Shown: in pieces, positions 30,795-41,855 of the stretch
Position numbering within the stretch: the first letter of the stretch is position 1
Layout: the number at the start of each line of letters is the position of its first letter
Assembly (NCBI RefSeq): GCF_033473495.1
Contig: NC_088936.1
Location: 4,960,001-5,024,000 of the forward strand
Direction of reading: 5' to 3'
Length of the DNA stretch: 64,000 nucleotides
DNA from: Cercospora beticola
Lineage: Eukaryota > Ascomycota > Dothideomycetes > Mycosphaerellales > Mycosphaerellaceae
Program-made: the position numbers and the translations under genes
The notes under the pieces: model-generated
What the model was told of the DNA's origin: nothing
Databases searched by the model: none
The model's input: the letters and a program-made list of their open reading frames with translations, nothing else

Positions 30795-31826
30795 ATGATA
30801 AAATCAAAACCTCCTCGAAACCCCTACGCAGTCCCATCCCTCTACCTCCAACTCCTCTCTCCTCTAAAACTCCTCGCCCGCCTGATCGACCTCCTCATCT
30901 CCCTCCTCCGCCCCCACAATCCAACCCGCAAAAACATAACCCTAGTCTGCATCTCCGACACCCACACCCTCATCCCCTCATCCCTCCCCTACGGCGACAT
31001 CCTAATCCACTCCGGCGACCTCACCAACGCCGGAACTCCGCGAGAACTCCAAGCCCAAATCTCCTGGCTCTCCTCCCTCCCCCACAAACACAAAATCATA
31101 ATCTCCGGCAACCACGACAGCCACCTCGACCCCCGCTCCCGAGGAACCCTCTCCCTCGCGGACCGCAACACCGACATCGACTGGAAAAATCTCATCTACC
31201 TCCAAGACAGCCACATAACCCTCCCCTTCCCAACCCGCGGCCCCTCAATCGCAGGCAAATACCAAACCACAAAACTAAAAATCTACGGCTCACCTTTCGT
31301 CCCACATGTCGGTGGTCCCGAACATGCATTCCAACATCCTCGAAGTCAAGACTACTGGACTGGTAAAATTCCCGAAGACACAGATATCCTCATCACACAT
31401 TGTCCTCCGAGATTCCATTTGGATCTTCCGGGAGTGCAAGCGATGGGTGATGAATTCTTGTTGCATGAAGTGAGGAGAGTGAAACCGGCTGTACATGTTT
31501 TTGGACATATTCATGCAGGGAGATCGGATCTCTTTGGGAAAGTGAGAGGTGGGAAAGAAGTGGTGAGGTGGGATCGAGCGGAGAGGCATTTGGCTGAGGT
31601 TTTGAAGCGGGAGTCTCCGGAGTCGTTGACGGATTGGGCGTTAAATTTGGGGAATTTGGTGCTGTGGTATCATTTTTTGGCGTTTGTTTACTGGAGTGTA
31701 CGAGAGGTGCTCGGAGAGGTGTTTTGCTGGCGAGATGAGCCTCCGAGCACGATTATGGTGAATGCGGCAATGATGTATGAGGATGAAGGAAGGTTGGGAA
31801 ACAGTCCGCAGGTGATACACTTGTGA
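30795..31826 (+). CDS. Calcineurin-like metallophosphoesterase
   Basis: Single exon of 343 aa. Metal-binding motifs of the class are all present: SDTH (Asp55, His57), SGDL (Asp75), GNHD (Asn106, His107, Asp108), THCPP (His202) and GHIH (His238, His240). The order and spacing match the MPPED/239FB-like phosphoesterases common in fungi. A hydrophobic segment near residues 15-40 (LYLQLLSPLKLLARLIDLLI) may anchor the protein to a membrane. The substrate cannot be told from sequence. The first half of the gene is strongly C-biased at third positions (runs of CCTCCTCC), the last third is not; the change falls near 31300. Confidence 0.88.
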   Translation: MIKSKPPRNPYAVPSLYLQLLSPLKLLARLIDLLISLLRPHNPTRKNITLVCISDTHTLIPSSLPYGDILIHSGDLTNAGTPRELQAQISWLSSLPHKHKIIISGNHDSHLDPRSRGTLSLADRNTDIDWKNLIYLQDSHITLPFPTRGPSIAGKYQTTKLKIYGSPFVPHVGGPEHAFQHPRSQDYWTGKIPEDTDILITHCPPRFHLDLPGVQAMGDEFLLHEVRRVKPAVHVFGHIHAGRSDLFGKVRGGKEVVRWDRAERHLAEVLKRESPESLTDWALNLGNLVLWYHFLAFVYWSVREVLGEVFCWRDEPPSTIMVNAAMMYEDEGRLGNSPQVIHL

Positions 31827-32103
31827 CGACGGAAAGTTCTGTCGAACAACAGCAGACGAAACGCTACAGTTTGGGTCTATCATTAATCTAATCGTAATGC
31901 GAGCATACAGACAGGGGTATAGAGCGGAGAAGCAGGAATGACTGATGTGCTGGGTGTGCGGGTTTCCGTAGCTTGGAGTAGCCTTACGCATACAGCTCGT
32001 CCACTTCTTCGAGACTCGACCGAGACTTGGAAGCAACCGGTGTTGCGCTGCATGCTGGAGATGCACCACGACGAAAAGCTGGAGAGAGGCTATCTGCAGC
32101 GTA

Positions 32104-33366
32104 CTAAGCCACAGTAGCTTTCTCTTCAGGCTTGCCAGTGACCTCTGGTGTGGTGCCGGTGACGGGCACAGCTTGCTCGGCTGCTGCTGCTGGTGCCGAT
32201 TCTGTTGTAGTCGCGGGAGGCTCAGCAATCTTGGGCTCTTCAGCCTTCTTCTCTTTAGCAGTAGCATTGCTCACTGCCGGAACAGGCTCGGCCACCGAAG
32301 CTGGAGCTGCATTGGCCGGCTTTGCTTCAGCGTTGCCATAATTAGGAGTTATGGCCGACTCAGCAAGCGGTGCTCCATCTCCGCCGTACTCCTTTGGCAC
32401 ACTCTTGCCCAGGTACTTGTGCAATTCGCTGCCATAGGTCATCCATGTCATGGTCTGAATGGAGTCCTTGGACAAGAGTGTCTTCATTACACCCATCATC
32501 CATTGCATGACTAAAGGAACGTTGACAAAATACTTGTAAGACACGGTTTCAGGGTAATAGCGTTGGAACATGTCGATGATCTTGGTCGAGGCGCTCTTGA
32601 TTTCGGCCGGCTGACGGAAGAAGGATACGGACAGGTAATCGTGGACGGCGATCGCTTTGTATGGGTCAGGGCCTTTGCCGTAGTCGGGAATGTTCTTGTC
32701 AGCGGCATTGAGGTTGAGCTCCTTCAAGGTCAGCTCCATCTGTGCGACTCGCCAGCGAACGAATCTGCAGAGTGTCAGCGCTGTAGCAGCAATAACTCAT
32801 GTCTAACATACGCATCTGTATCGCCAAATGTCTTCTTCACATCCTTGGCAGCAGCGCCATATATGTTAAAGGTCACGACATCCTCCTCATTCTTGGTCTC
32901 TGTAGCGCCCTTGACGCGAGTCACATAGCCCAGCTTGCCAAACTTGTCTGCATCGAATGTTTCGTCGCGCACCTTGAGTGGCTGATATTCCTTCCTCCAC
33001 TTCAACGCGGCCGTGAGCTGCTCCTTGGCTTTCTCGAGGTCGTCGACATTGGCGCGGAGGAACTTTTGGAGGATGACGAGCGTGGTGTGTGGTGCAGGCT
33101 TCCTGGCAGAATGTCAGGAGGGTTGTCTCGGCTAATAGTTGGCCATCTTACCCATCGACAGGTGCCACAAGCTCCACACCATACATCTCATTGTAATCAG
33201 TCTTATCCAAGATGTCCTTCAGTGCATCTTGGAACTGGCGCAGCTTGTGGCCCTCGGGCAGGTTGCTCCAGTCGCTGTAGAGCTTGTCGAGCTCCCGCTG
33301 AACTTTGGCATTGTCGTCGGCAGAGCTCGCCTGAGCGACGTTCCCTTGCACGCCGGAGGCACTCAT
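32104..33366 (-). CDS. sfh5: Phosphatidylinositol transfer protein Sfh5 (CRAL-TRIO)
   Basis: Exons 33366-33152, 33102-32812 and 32764-32104 give 388 aa; introns are 49 and 47 bases, both phase 2. The N-terminus is the helical CRAL-TRIO lead (VQRELDKLYSDWSNLPEG, then LVILQKFLRANVDDLEKAKE). The lipid-binding lobe includes VVTFNIYGAA, FVRWRVAQMELTLKEL, KAIAVHDYLSV and the long YYPETVSYKYFVNVPLVMQW block typical of Sec14-like proteins. The C-terminal 100 residues are Ala/Pro/Glu-rich and probably disordered. Sfh5 is a Sec14 homologue working at ER-plasma membrane contacts, and fungal members also bind haem; the function here is by homology. Lengths and splice phases agree with filamentous-fungal Sfh5. 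Confidence 0.9.
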
Positions 33367-34500
33367 CGTTGGTGTGATGAGTATAGGACAGGTTCACTAT
33401 TCAAGTTGCCAGGTCCAGCTACCGCCCAGCTCGCGAGTAATGTTGAAACGCGAGCACAAGACGGCGCTAGCAGGGATCGGGAAAGAAGCTTTCCATTAGC
33501 CTGCCATGCCTTCGTCCGACATAGCCGAATGTCGAGGTGAGGGCGAGGAAGCGAATGAAAATTTGCTTCTGGGCGGTGGATGCGGCCGACTGATTGAGCC
33601 GTTGCGGGAGCGCACCGAGAAGGGATGGCAGAAACACAACTTAGACAGGGCCGCTCATTAGGGCCATTAGGGCACTACGATCCCCGTCGATGGCAGGAAT
33701 AAGTCAGAGAACGGAAAGCTTGGAAGTTGTATCAAGGGCTGGGCCCTGTCGCGCAATCTAGTCTGGAGCACGCACCAGGAGGGCATTGGCAGCCATCGTG
33801 GGCAGCGGTACGATAATACGCTGTGCCGCTTCATCCTGCTGCGATGCTACGGGATTTTGTCGTCGGCTGCCAGATTTGTCAAGTTCCGTCGCAAGTACAT
33901 TGACAAGTGAGTAATCATCAGCCAACGCACGTGCATCGCGCGGAAGCAACGTTGAGGCGGGACTGCTGTTTATGGAGAATGGAACGCCAAAGCTTGCCTA
34001 TCGACCTGCCCAAGTCTAATCTCGTCACTGGAGCCCTCTCTTGTGCGCGCGGCAACGCCCTCCTCCACACCGCCCGCGCGCTCGCTCGCCTGTCTTTATC
34101 GTCAGCCGGACGGACATGCGCAAGGCGTGCTGCTCGCTGCGGGTGCGAGGCCAATGGCTAGGGGATGCGACGTATCTAGTGGCGCATCAACTAAGCGTCC
34201 CGAGTATAGCCATCTTACCTTATGATAATAAAATGAGCCTGTAACGAAGCTCCTGATTAGGCGAGCCAATCGTTGCATTTGCGTGCGTACCCTCTATCCG
34301 ATGCGCGAGTGACTTTGCGCTAGACTAGCAGACTTAAGTTTTGCGTACGCAGAACTAGCCCTTCCCTCCTACCATCGCCGCCGCTCCTGCTCTTCGTCAC
34401 TTCACACGCCCTCCGCCGTCGCATGGCTCTTGCCGCCTAGCCTCTCCTCTGGATGCAATGCAGTTCCATGTTTCTTTCTTTTGATTCGCACACGGCCAAG
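33367..34500. other. Intergenic, divergent promoter of Sfh5 and the Pro-rich gene
   Basis: No supported gene. Frames on both strands around 33900-34160 are GC-rich shadows of each other. A short upstream frame in the likely leader of the next gene is listed separately. Confidence 0.5.
34423..34440 (+). promoter_or_regulatory. Short upstream ORF candidate
   Basis: ATGGCTCTTGCCGCCTAG is a complete five-codon frame 60 bases before the ATG at 34501. If it is in the mRNA leader it could lower translation of the downstream Pro-rich protein. The transcript start is unknown. Confidence 0.35.
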
Positions 34501-37085
34501 ATGAAGAACGGACGGAACCAGACCGACGTTCTGTCCATTGAGCGCACGCTCGGCCTCAAGAGCGAGCGTGGCGTTTCGCGGCAGGGCAACAAGGAGTCGC
34601 CACCGATTGAGGCCATTCTCAAAGGCATCAAACTGATCATGGTCGCATATGTGAACCAGGACCTCACTGTAATTCGCGACTCCGAAGCGCTCAAGGCCGA
34701 TGCGACGACGCTCTTCGACAAACACGGTCCCCAGATTTGGCCCGGACCTGATGAGCCTCGGCCTCACTGGATTGAGGAGCCTAGCGAAACGCGACACGAC
34801 GGCAAATATCCCAAGGCCCGCCACTATACGATTCCTGAGGATTACGAATAGTAAGTTCTACTAAGACTGCCTCCGATTACGTGTCGCATGCAAGCGACTA
34901 CGCTCCTCCCATTGGTGGCGCCCGTATGACGTCTCGCTAATCGATACATAGCCTGAAGGAGCGCTTCATTCAGCTGGTCATTGAAAAGTCCTGCAACTAT
35001 CATGAGAACCAGCTGCAAAAACATCGCCGTCATACCGCGAAAGCATTACAGAATCAACTAAATGCTGAGCACGATGGCGAATCGCCCCGAAAAGACGCCG
35101 AACACGATGGATCCGAGCCGTCAACCCAGTCAGTAAGCAAGATGGACGAATTTCAATCGCAATTTGCAGCGTACACCCAGCCAGTACCAAACGAGGATGG
35201 AAGACCGCACTCCATGCCACCGCATGATGGTATCCATGCAGAACCTCGAAGTGCACGAAAGCGACAACGTACCACGACCGTTGCAGAAGAGAATGGCGTT
35301 CCCAAGCGGGCGCGCAGCGAAAGCGTTACGGAATCATCGTCTCAAGGAGAGTCGTTGGTCGTAAGGCTAGGTGTCGGTGAGCAAGCACTTGGACGCCTAG
35401 CTGCTACCGGCAAGGTGCAGAGCGTGTATTCGTTTCAGTCCATTAACGAACTTCCAGCACGAGATGGATCAGAGCCGCCTCGTATCCTCGGCTTCAACCC
35501 GGTGAACGCCGTTCCGCCCAAACTAGAAGCATCTGTCAGCGCTCCGCCTGCCAATACAAATCCAGTGCGCTCTCCGCAGGCAGGTCCACTTCCGCCTACC
35601 AACGGCAATACAGGCAGTCCACCAGCGAATGGTCATCGGAGAAGTTCCTTACAGCCCCTCAATGGCGTGCATGGTCTTCCACGAGGACCACCGCCTACGC
35701 TTACTGGGTTTGGCGGTCACAGTGAGCCTGTTGCGGAACGACCTCGTCCAGAACAAAGGCGAGATGAACATTTCGACCCTAGAAACTACGAGTCGCCGTA
35801 CCAGCCACATCTTTCTGGACCAGGACCGAAACATGAGCAATTCCGCCTTGCCTTTCAGCCTGTCAATGCTCCGCCTGCCACAACAAGACCTCCATTGGGA
35901 GGGCCTCCACCCCAGAATATGCACAATCCGTTTCGCACATTTCCGCCTGTTGGTCCGCCGTTGGGCCCACCCCCGCCGGCGTTTGGTGCGCCGCCTCCGC
36001 TCGGCCAGCAAGCGCCCGGCCCTCCGCCTCCAGTAGTCAATCCAATTCGACCGCAGCATGTGCCTCTGCCAGATCCGATATTGTCGGCTCTTGGACTACA
36101 CGGGCCACGGCCATCGTCTCGCTCAAAGCACTCATCTTCTCGGCGACCTGGCTCATCAAGTCAACGTCGGCCCAGTGCGACACCCACTCTCCCCGCAGCT
36201 GAGTTCGCAAGCGAAAAGAAGGAGCCAATGCCGCAGCCCAGAGCAACGCCAGACCCGCTCGATCAGGACATCGTCCTCTTCGAAGATGTCTTGGGCGAGC
36301 TGGCATTCTGCCCGGTCATCGTCAAACTCAAGGAAGAACTCGGCCCCAGAATGCCGCGCCATCGACTCGAGAAGCTGAAGAAGCTTCTCGTCGACTTCCC
36401 AGACGCGCGATATGAGCTGGAAGCACTCGAGCGTCGAGCGCGAATGCCACCAGACCAATACGAAGCCGAGCGCGTCCCACCACCAGGCTGGGTCCAGAAT
36501 CCCGTAGGTGTCTTCGTCCCGCCGCCGCCTCAACATCACCAATCGCACACCTATCCTCACCCTCACGGCTACGCACGAGATGCAGCTCTCACTCCGCGTC
36601 CAACCCCCGGCCCACCCCTCCACAACTTCAGCAACAAATCCGAACCACCGACAACACCCCACATCAAAGACGAACCGAGCGACATCCCCCACGGCGGCCG
36701 CACTCTCGAGAACATCCTAGTAGAAATCAACTGGAACCGCAACCTCGACTACTCCGACCACATGGAAATGCACGAATTCGATTCCGTCCAAAAACTCTTC
36801 GACATGGTCGAAGAAGCACGTCCCGACGAACTCGTCAAAACAGGCGAGATCAAAGAAATTCGTATCAAACCCAAGACTGAACTCCATGGTTCTGGAGGAC
36901 AAGTCTTACCGCGTATCGTGCATGATGAGATTCGTGGACGCGCGAGTCTGAAGCAGTTGATAAGACGATTGCGCAGTCAGCCGCAGGATATGGAGATTGA
37001 GTTGTTGTTTGAGGTGATGTGGAAGACGGGTGGGGAGAGTTCTACGCCTGTTGCTATTGCTCCTGCTGCTGTTGCGGCGGCGTAG
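34501..37085 (+). CDS. Large Pro-rich protein, unknown function
   Basis: Exons 34501-34850 and 34952-37085 give 827 aa, with a 101-base intron (GTAAGT donor, ACATAG acceptor, phase 2). The ATG at 34501 has a good context (CAAGATG); an in-frame ATG at 34453 would add 16 residues. The N-terminus has LSIERTLGLKSERGVSRQ and a compact helical region to residue 190. The middle, about residues 260-480, is Pro/Gly-rich and disordered. Two more ordered blocks follow: VLFEDVLGELAFCPVIVKLKEE with RLEKLKKLLVDFPDARYELEALERRARM, then a C-terminal LENILVEINWNRNLDYSD to LLFEVMWKTGG segment. Basic clusters (ARKRQRTTT, PKRARSES) suggest a nuclear location. I do not recognise the family; a chromatin or transcription role is only a guess. 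Confidence 0.75.
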
Positions 37086-38048
37086 ACTGGATGCGTCACT
37101 GTTTACTTGCTTCTGCTCTTTTTCTGGTTCTTTCTATTTTGCGTTCTTCGAGCAGGAGTGGGTGTTTTTCTGCCTGCTGAGCATAGATTACAAGAGTCTA
37201 CTGGGTTTTGCTGTACAGTTTTTTATTAGCACAGATGGAGAGCCACAGAGGGCAAAGGAAATGGTCTTTGGGGAGAATGATGACTGACGCGGGTCAGCGA
37301 TTTGATGCGACGACGCGCTGACTGAAGCAGCCACGCGTTTTTGCAGTGGCACAGAGAACAGACAGCGATGACGATAAGTTAATAAGATTGCTCTGCGTTA
37401 AATAACCGAACAGAGCTTAATCGCAAATCCGATTCACATCTCACTGACTCGGGATGTTTCTCTGGGCATCTCTTATTCGTATCACAATGGGCTCGGTGAT
37501 CGGACTTATCGCATGGAAAGATAACAGCGAGATCACCGCATGGAAGAAGCGACTTGTCGCAAAAAGGTGATGAGTGATGAGAGATTTCAAATCCCGTCAT
37601 CTCACGTGTTCTCGCGTTGTGCGGCAATGACGCCCGCACAGGATCACAGCTGCTGGAGGGAAGGAGCTTCCGGAGCTGGAGCTGGGCGAGGGCGAGGAGC
37701 GAGGAGTTGCGCTTTGCCTTGCCTGCCTCCTCTTTTCCAGCCGCCTCTCCGCGCGACTTGCCCTCCGCGCACGCACGCACGCTCGCACTGAGTCTTTGGG
37801 TGCAGCAGAGGGCTTTCTCGGCTTTTGGCTGAGCTGGGCACGTTGTTGGCTCTGCTGTGCTGCGTGGGTTTGGTGGTGTTCCTGTTCCAGCTCCAGTTCC
37901 CTCTCTCTGCCTCTGTTTTTATTTCAACCCCGTCTTCCCCCTTCCACTGACTCTCTTCCTCTTCCTTACACTCTGTCTCTGCTACACTCTCTTTTACTCC
38001 CTTCTGATCTCCACCCCATTCGCGTCAATTCGCACTCACATCTTCACC
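37086..38048. other. Intergenic with pyrimidine-rich core promoter
   Basis: No gene is supported. From about 37880 to 38048 the plus strand is strongly CT-rich (CCCTCTCTCTGCCTCTG, CTCTCTTCCTCTTCC), which in filamentous fungi commonly precedes the transcription start of well-expressed genes, here the acidic protein at 38049. Confidence 0.6.
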
Positions 38049-38777
38049 ATGGTCGGAAGCACGAGAGCCAAGCGCAGCGCCGGCGAGGCTGAGCTCGTTG
38101 AGCTGCCCGAGGACAGCGACGCAAGCGAAGAGGAGGAGTAAGTTGTCTCTTTCATTTCGTGGCTGTTGCCATTGGCTATCGCGCGTGGGTCGCAAGGTTG
38201 CGACCGATGCGAATCCGTGGTCGCGCAATGCCATTGAGGTCCCCGCGACGCGCGCCTCCCACGCGGTGTGGTCGCAGCTGTTGCGCGCGACGACTTACTG
38301 CAACTGCGCAATGTGATAGGAGCATCTGGCTGACGAGATCGTTTTGCGCAACAGGTACGAGAGCGAGGGCTCCTTCAACGAAGAAGACGACGATGACGAG
38401 GAGGACGACGACGAGGAAGCAGAGCCCGAGGAGGAAGAAGCCGCAGCTCCAGGTACTTCGCCCTTGTGATCTCATTTCGTCTCCAGCTCGCTAACAATTC
38501 CATCGATCCAGAACCCAAGGCCAAACGCCAAAAGACCCAGCCCGCTGCTCCAGAAGTCGTAGACGATGAGGAAGCCAACGGCGAGGAGGAGGACGCTGCC
38601 GATGGCGCTGACGGCGCTGACGAGGAAGAGGAGGTCGAAGCTCCCGAGGAGGATGAAGATGCACAGGACACGGCTACCAAGGGCGGTCCTGCGGCTGCCG
38701 CAAAGAAGAACCAGAAGGGCGTCACGTCGAAGGAGGACGACCTGGCTGAGGCCAAGGTGGATGAGGACGAGAAGTAG
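38049..38777 (+). CDS. Small highly acidic protein
   Basis: Exons 38049-38137, 38355-38452 and 38512-38777 give 150 aa; introns are 217 bases (long for this genome) and 59 bases. All splice phases agree, and the acidic composition continues without break across both junctions. Nearly half the residues are Asp or Glu, in runs, with a basic patch PKAKRQKTQ that may be a nuclear localisation signal and a C-terminal KKNQKGVTSKEDDLAEAK segment. Such proteins act as histone chaperones or ribosome-biogenesis factors in other fungi, but no domain identifies this one. The ATG follows a CT-rich leader and a CACCATGG context. Confidence 0.7.
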
Positions 38778-40038
38778 AACGAGCAGTAGCAGCAGCTACT
38801 CGAGGAACACTCCGAATCGTCAATTGGAAGCAAGAGGCAGGGGCGATGACAATGGGAGCCTCGAGCGTGTAATATACGAATCAGTGTGTGCGTTGCTGAA
38901 GCTGTGGTTCAGAAAGCAATGAAAGTTGCATTGAACAATCCGAAAGTGCATGAGCGCAACTTCCTTGGATCTCGTGAGCTATGGTGCTGCAGTTGAAGTA
39001 GGTGCATCTGACATGCCAGTAAGCGTGTCTAGCTCGACTATTCTGGATCAACAACATACGCGCAAAATCAATTCCTGGCGATCCATGCCACGACAGATAT
39101 CTCACAATAATCACACGCCAGGGTTACCGTCGTGGATGTTGCGAATCGATCTGAAATGCTAACTTTGAAAATTCTCAGATCTCGTCGAAGCAGTCTCTGT
39201 GGCTCCAGCGACAAACATATTCGATTGCAGACATTCTCAAAAATCATCTTATAACAGCAAGACTGCTGCAGACTGCAAAATGATTCTCTTTGAGGATTGA
39301 GCATGTTCAGGAAGAACGACCTGGCGAATGGGTCGATTGATGACAGTCACTGGAAGCTGGGGACATGTATCTCGACCAAATCTACCTAAGGATATCAGCT
39401 GGTGGCAACAAGAGCTTGACCTGCTTCCTGGAAACCGCATCTCTCCAGACAAGCCTTTGAGATCATCTGCAGGAGCTTCGTCAACGCCACGGGAGAGATC
39501 AGGCTATGGTCGACCACGATCTTTCGATACGTCAACAATGCTTTGAAACGGTCAAGCAATGATATCCGCGAACATAGCAAGAGCTTGGAATTCTTGCCGT
39601 TCTTCGCGCCTGGTAAAGATCTCATCTGCGGAGCCCACAGCCGGAGCATCACAAAAATGTCAATTTGATACTGGAGAACACTTCCGCAGCGATCGATCCA
39701 CACGGCTCGGAATGACATCGACGACATGTTTTTCGTTCCTGCTTCTCGGCATGTCTCGTTCTACAATCCCAGCGTACTTGCCTCGTTTGTCAACTTCATT
39801 CACTCACATCGACGCTAAATTCAACAATATCTTCTGCAAGTGTCTGAACATACGAGCACTCTTTGGCGCTCGTTCTTTGACCGAATACAGCTACGAAAGC
39901 TGTGCGAAAGTTCGCTGGGGCGTGCTTCCAAGCCAGATTTCCCACATGGCCGAAATTCGTCCCCAAAGCAAAAAATCGATATTACGACTACAGCAACACC
40001 ACCGCAACATGGACAACGACTCCATTGGCAAAAAGAGA
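38778..40038. other. Gene-poor stretch with possible retroelement relic
   Basis: No intact gene. The plus frame at 39328-39546 reads LPKDISWWQQELDLLPG followed by a block that could be a decayed DAS-type RNase H motif; it is broken by a frameshift and stops. The similarity is to the reverse transcriptase/RNase H connection of fungal retroelements and is weak. Confidence 0.3.
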
Positions 40039-40115
40039 TGCCCTCTACTGGATTCGAACCAATGACCTCATCATCGCCGGCTCCCAAAGGTACTAGTGAT
40101 GCGCTCTACCCCTGA
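40039..40115 (-). pseudogene. Decayed tRNA-Thr(AGT) with intron
   Basis: Read on the minus strand the 3' part is tRNA-like. The anticodon arm is CATCA-CTAGTA...TGATG with anticodon AGT. A 16-base insert (CCTTTGGGAGCCGGCG) follows position 37, where tRNA introns sit. The T arm ATTGG-TTCGAAT-CCAGT is complete, the 3' acceptor strand is AGAGGGC plus A, and a TTTTT terminator follows within a few bases. The D arm is damaged (AGTCAGGGGTAGAGC, one base short of AGCTCAG...). The 5' acceptor strand expected as GCCCTCT is not there. I therefore call it a pseudogene, not an active tRNA gene. Confidence 0.65.
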
Positions 40116-40651
40116 CTGCGGATGTTGTTAGCAAGGATCGGAAGCTGGTGGGAAACGGTGGATGCTTACGCTAAGAGGGCTATTCTGATTGGGTGGCGAC
40201 AAGCTGTAGTAGAATATGACAGCTTGCATTTAGCCACAATCGAGCGCGAGAAGGTCGTGTTGGTCGTGGTTGGAAATGGCGGATTTTTTTTTTGGATATA
40301 GTTGCCAAGCTTCTCATGTGAGCTGGACTCCGTTGATACACTTAAGGCCCGACCAGATTGCACATTGAAAGGCTTCGAAATGGCAGCAATGTGCTCTGGC
40401 AAGGGCACCGAAGCTGTGGGCCAAGGTTCGCAGCTTGGACGTGGCCAAGACCGAAGAGCTCTGTCCTCTCGGCTGAGCTTTCTCCGGCACCTCCACTTCA
40501 CGACTCCTCGTGGCTTTGCTTGACCGGCTACGCAATAGCTTACAGCGAGGGGTCGGTAATGCTGCCGTAGGCACTGATGAGCTCACAGGTAAGGATAGGT
40601 CAAGCTGTAGGTCTCGATCCAGTCTTCCAGTTTTGCAAGATCAATCCAATC
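40116..40651. other. Intergenic
   Basis: Region between the tRNA relic and the cyclase-family gene. A run of T (about 40286-40295) follows GGCGGA. No gene is visible. Confidence 0.5.
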
Positions 40652-41670
40652 ATGGCACCCAGCATTCCCAAGTTCTCTGAGCTGCCAGTCGACAAGAATG
40701 GTCCTCATCACAATGCTTGGGGCCTGTAAGCAGCACAACTCACCTGTCTAGCTTCAATCACTCATAGAGACCCAGCTACGGCAAAGACGACCAACACGGC
40801 ACCCTAAACCGTCTCACCAACTCCGTCGTGCAATCCGCCGCCTCAGAAATCCAAACCGGCATCCGCGTAAACCTCGACTGGCCTCTAGACGCCCAAGCCG
40901 ACGTCCCATTCTTCGGCCGCCAATCCTTCGAAAAGAACGTCTACCAAAAACCACCCCGAATCGTAAACGACGACGTCTGGACCTTCAACACCCAATCCTC
41001 CTCTCAATGGGACGGTCTCCGCCATTTCGGCTACCAAAAAGAGCAAGTCTTCTACAACGGCGTCACACTCGATGAAATCCACGGCCGCAATGGCGTTGAG
41101 AAGACCAACAACAATGGCATCGGTGCCTGGGCAGAAAGTGGAGGAATAGTAGGCCGAGGAATCCTCCTCGACTATCACGCCTGGAGACTGAAAAACAATA
41201 TCCCTCACAACGCCTTCGAAACAGGCTCCATCAGCGCTGCAACGTTAAAACAAGTCGCCAAGGACCAAGGAACAGAAATCCGACACGGAGATATCCTCAT
41301 CCTTCGAACAGGATATCTCTTAGCATACAACAGCCTCTCCAAACCCGAAATCGAAACTCTTCGCTCAAAACAACCTCTAACTTTCACAGGTGTAGAACAA
41401 AGTGAAGAAATGATGGAATTTCTATGGGAGAATTTTAGTGCTTGTGCGGGGGATCATCCGAGTTGGGAGGCGTGGCCTACGCAGCAAGATTGGGCTTTGC
41501 ATGAGGTTATGTTGGCGGGGTGGGGAATGCCGATTGGGGAGTTGTGGGATTTGGAGAAGTTGGCGGAGGAGTGTGAGAGGCAGAAGAGGTGGAGTTTCTT
41601 TTTGGTGAGTAAGCCGGTTTATGTGCCTGGGGGTGTGGCGAGTCCGCCGAATGTGGTTGCCATTTTCTGA
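40652..41670 (+). CDS. Putative cyclase-family protein (kynurenine formamidase fold)
   Basis: Exons 40652-40725 and 40770-41670 give 324 aa. The 44-base intron has donor GTAAGC; of two adjacent possible acceptors, only the second (TCATAGAG) keeps the frame. The protein has the fungal PF04199 layout: NAWGLPSYGKDDQHGTLNRLT at the start, the SSQWDGLRHF segment where metal ligands of the family lie, then GILLDYHAWR, the LKQVAKDQGTEIRHGDILILRTGY block and a C-terminal HEVMLAGWGMPIGELWDLE. Family members hydrolyse cyclic amides or formyl groups with a metal; the substrate here is unknown. It converges with the DUF3445 gene 185 bases downstream. Confidence 0.88.
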
Positions 41671-41855
41671 GAGGGATCGCTTGTGCGTGTTGTGGGTGAT
41701 GTTGCATTTGGAAGAGTGGTTGTGCCGTCGAACACTCGAGACATCGATAAAGGCCATTTTACTCGCTCTCAAGACAGCGGACATCTACCATCTCAGCCCG
41801 TTCTTCCTACAATGCAATCTCACTACTCTCCTCCAGCTATCTCATCAAACTCCTC

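Noticed and set aside
30497..31366. Plus frame of 289 codons, Pro/His-rich
   Set aside because: It is an out-of-frame shadow of the phosphoesterase caused by C-ending codons.
38375..38833. Minus Ser-rich frame opposite the acidic protein
   Set aside because: It is the antisense of Glu/Asp codons; the plus-strand exons have matching phases and a start in good context.
40039..40115. Functional tRNA gene
   Set aside because: The 5' acceptor strand and D stem do not pair.
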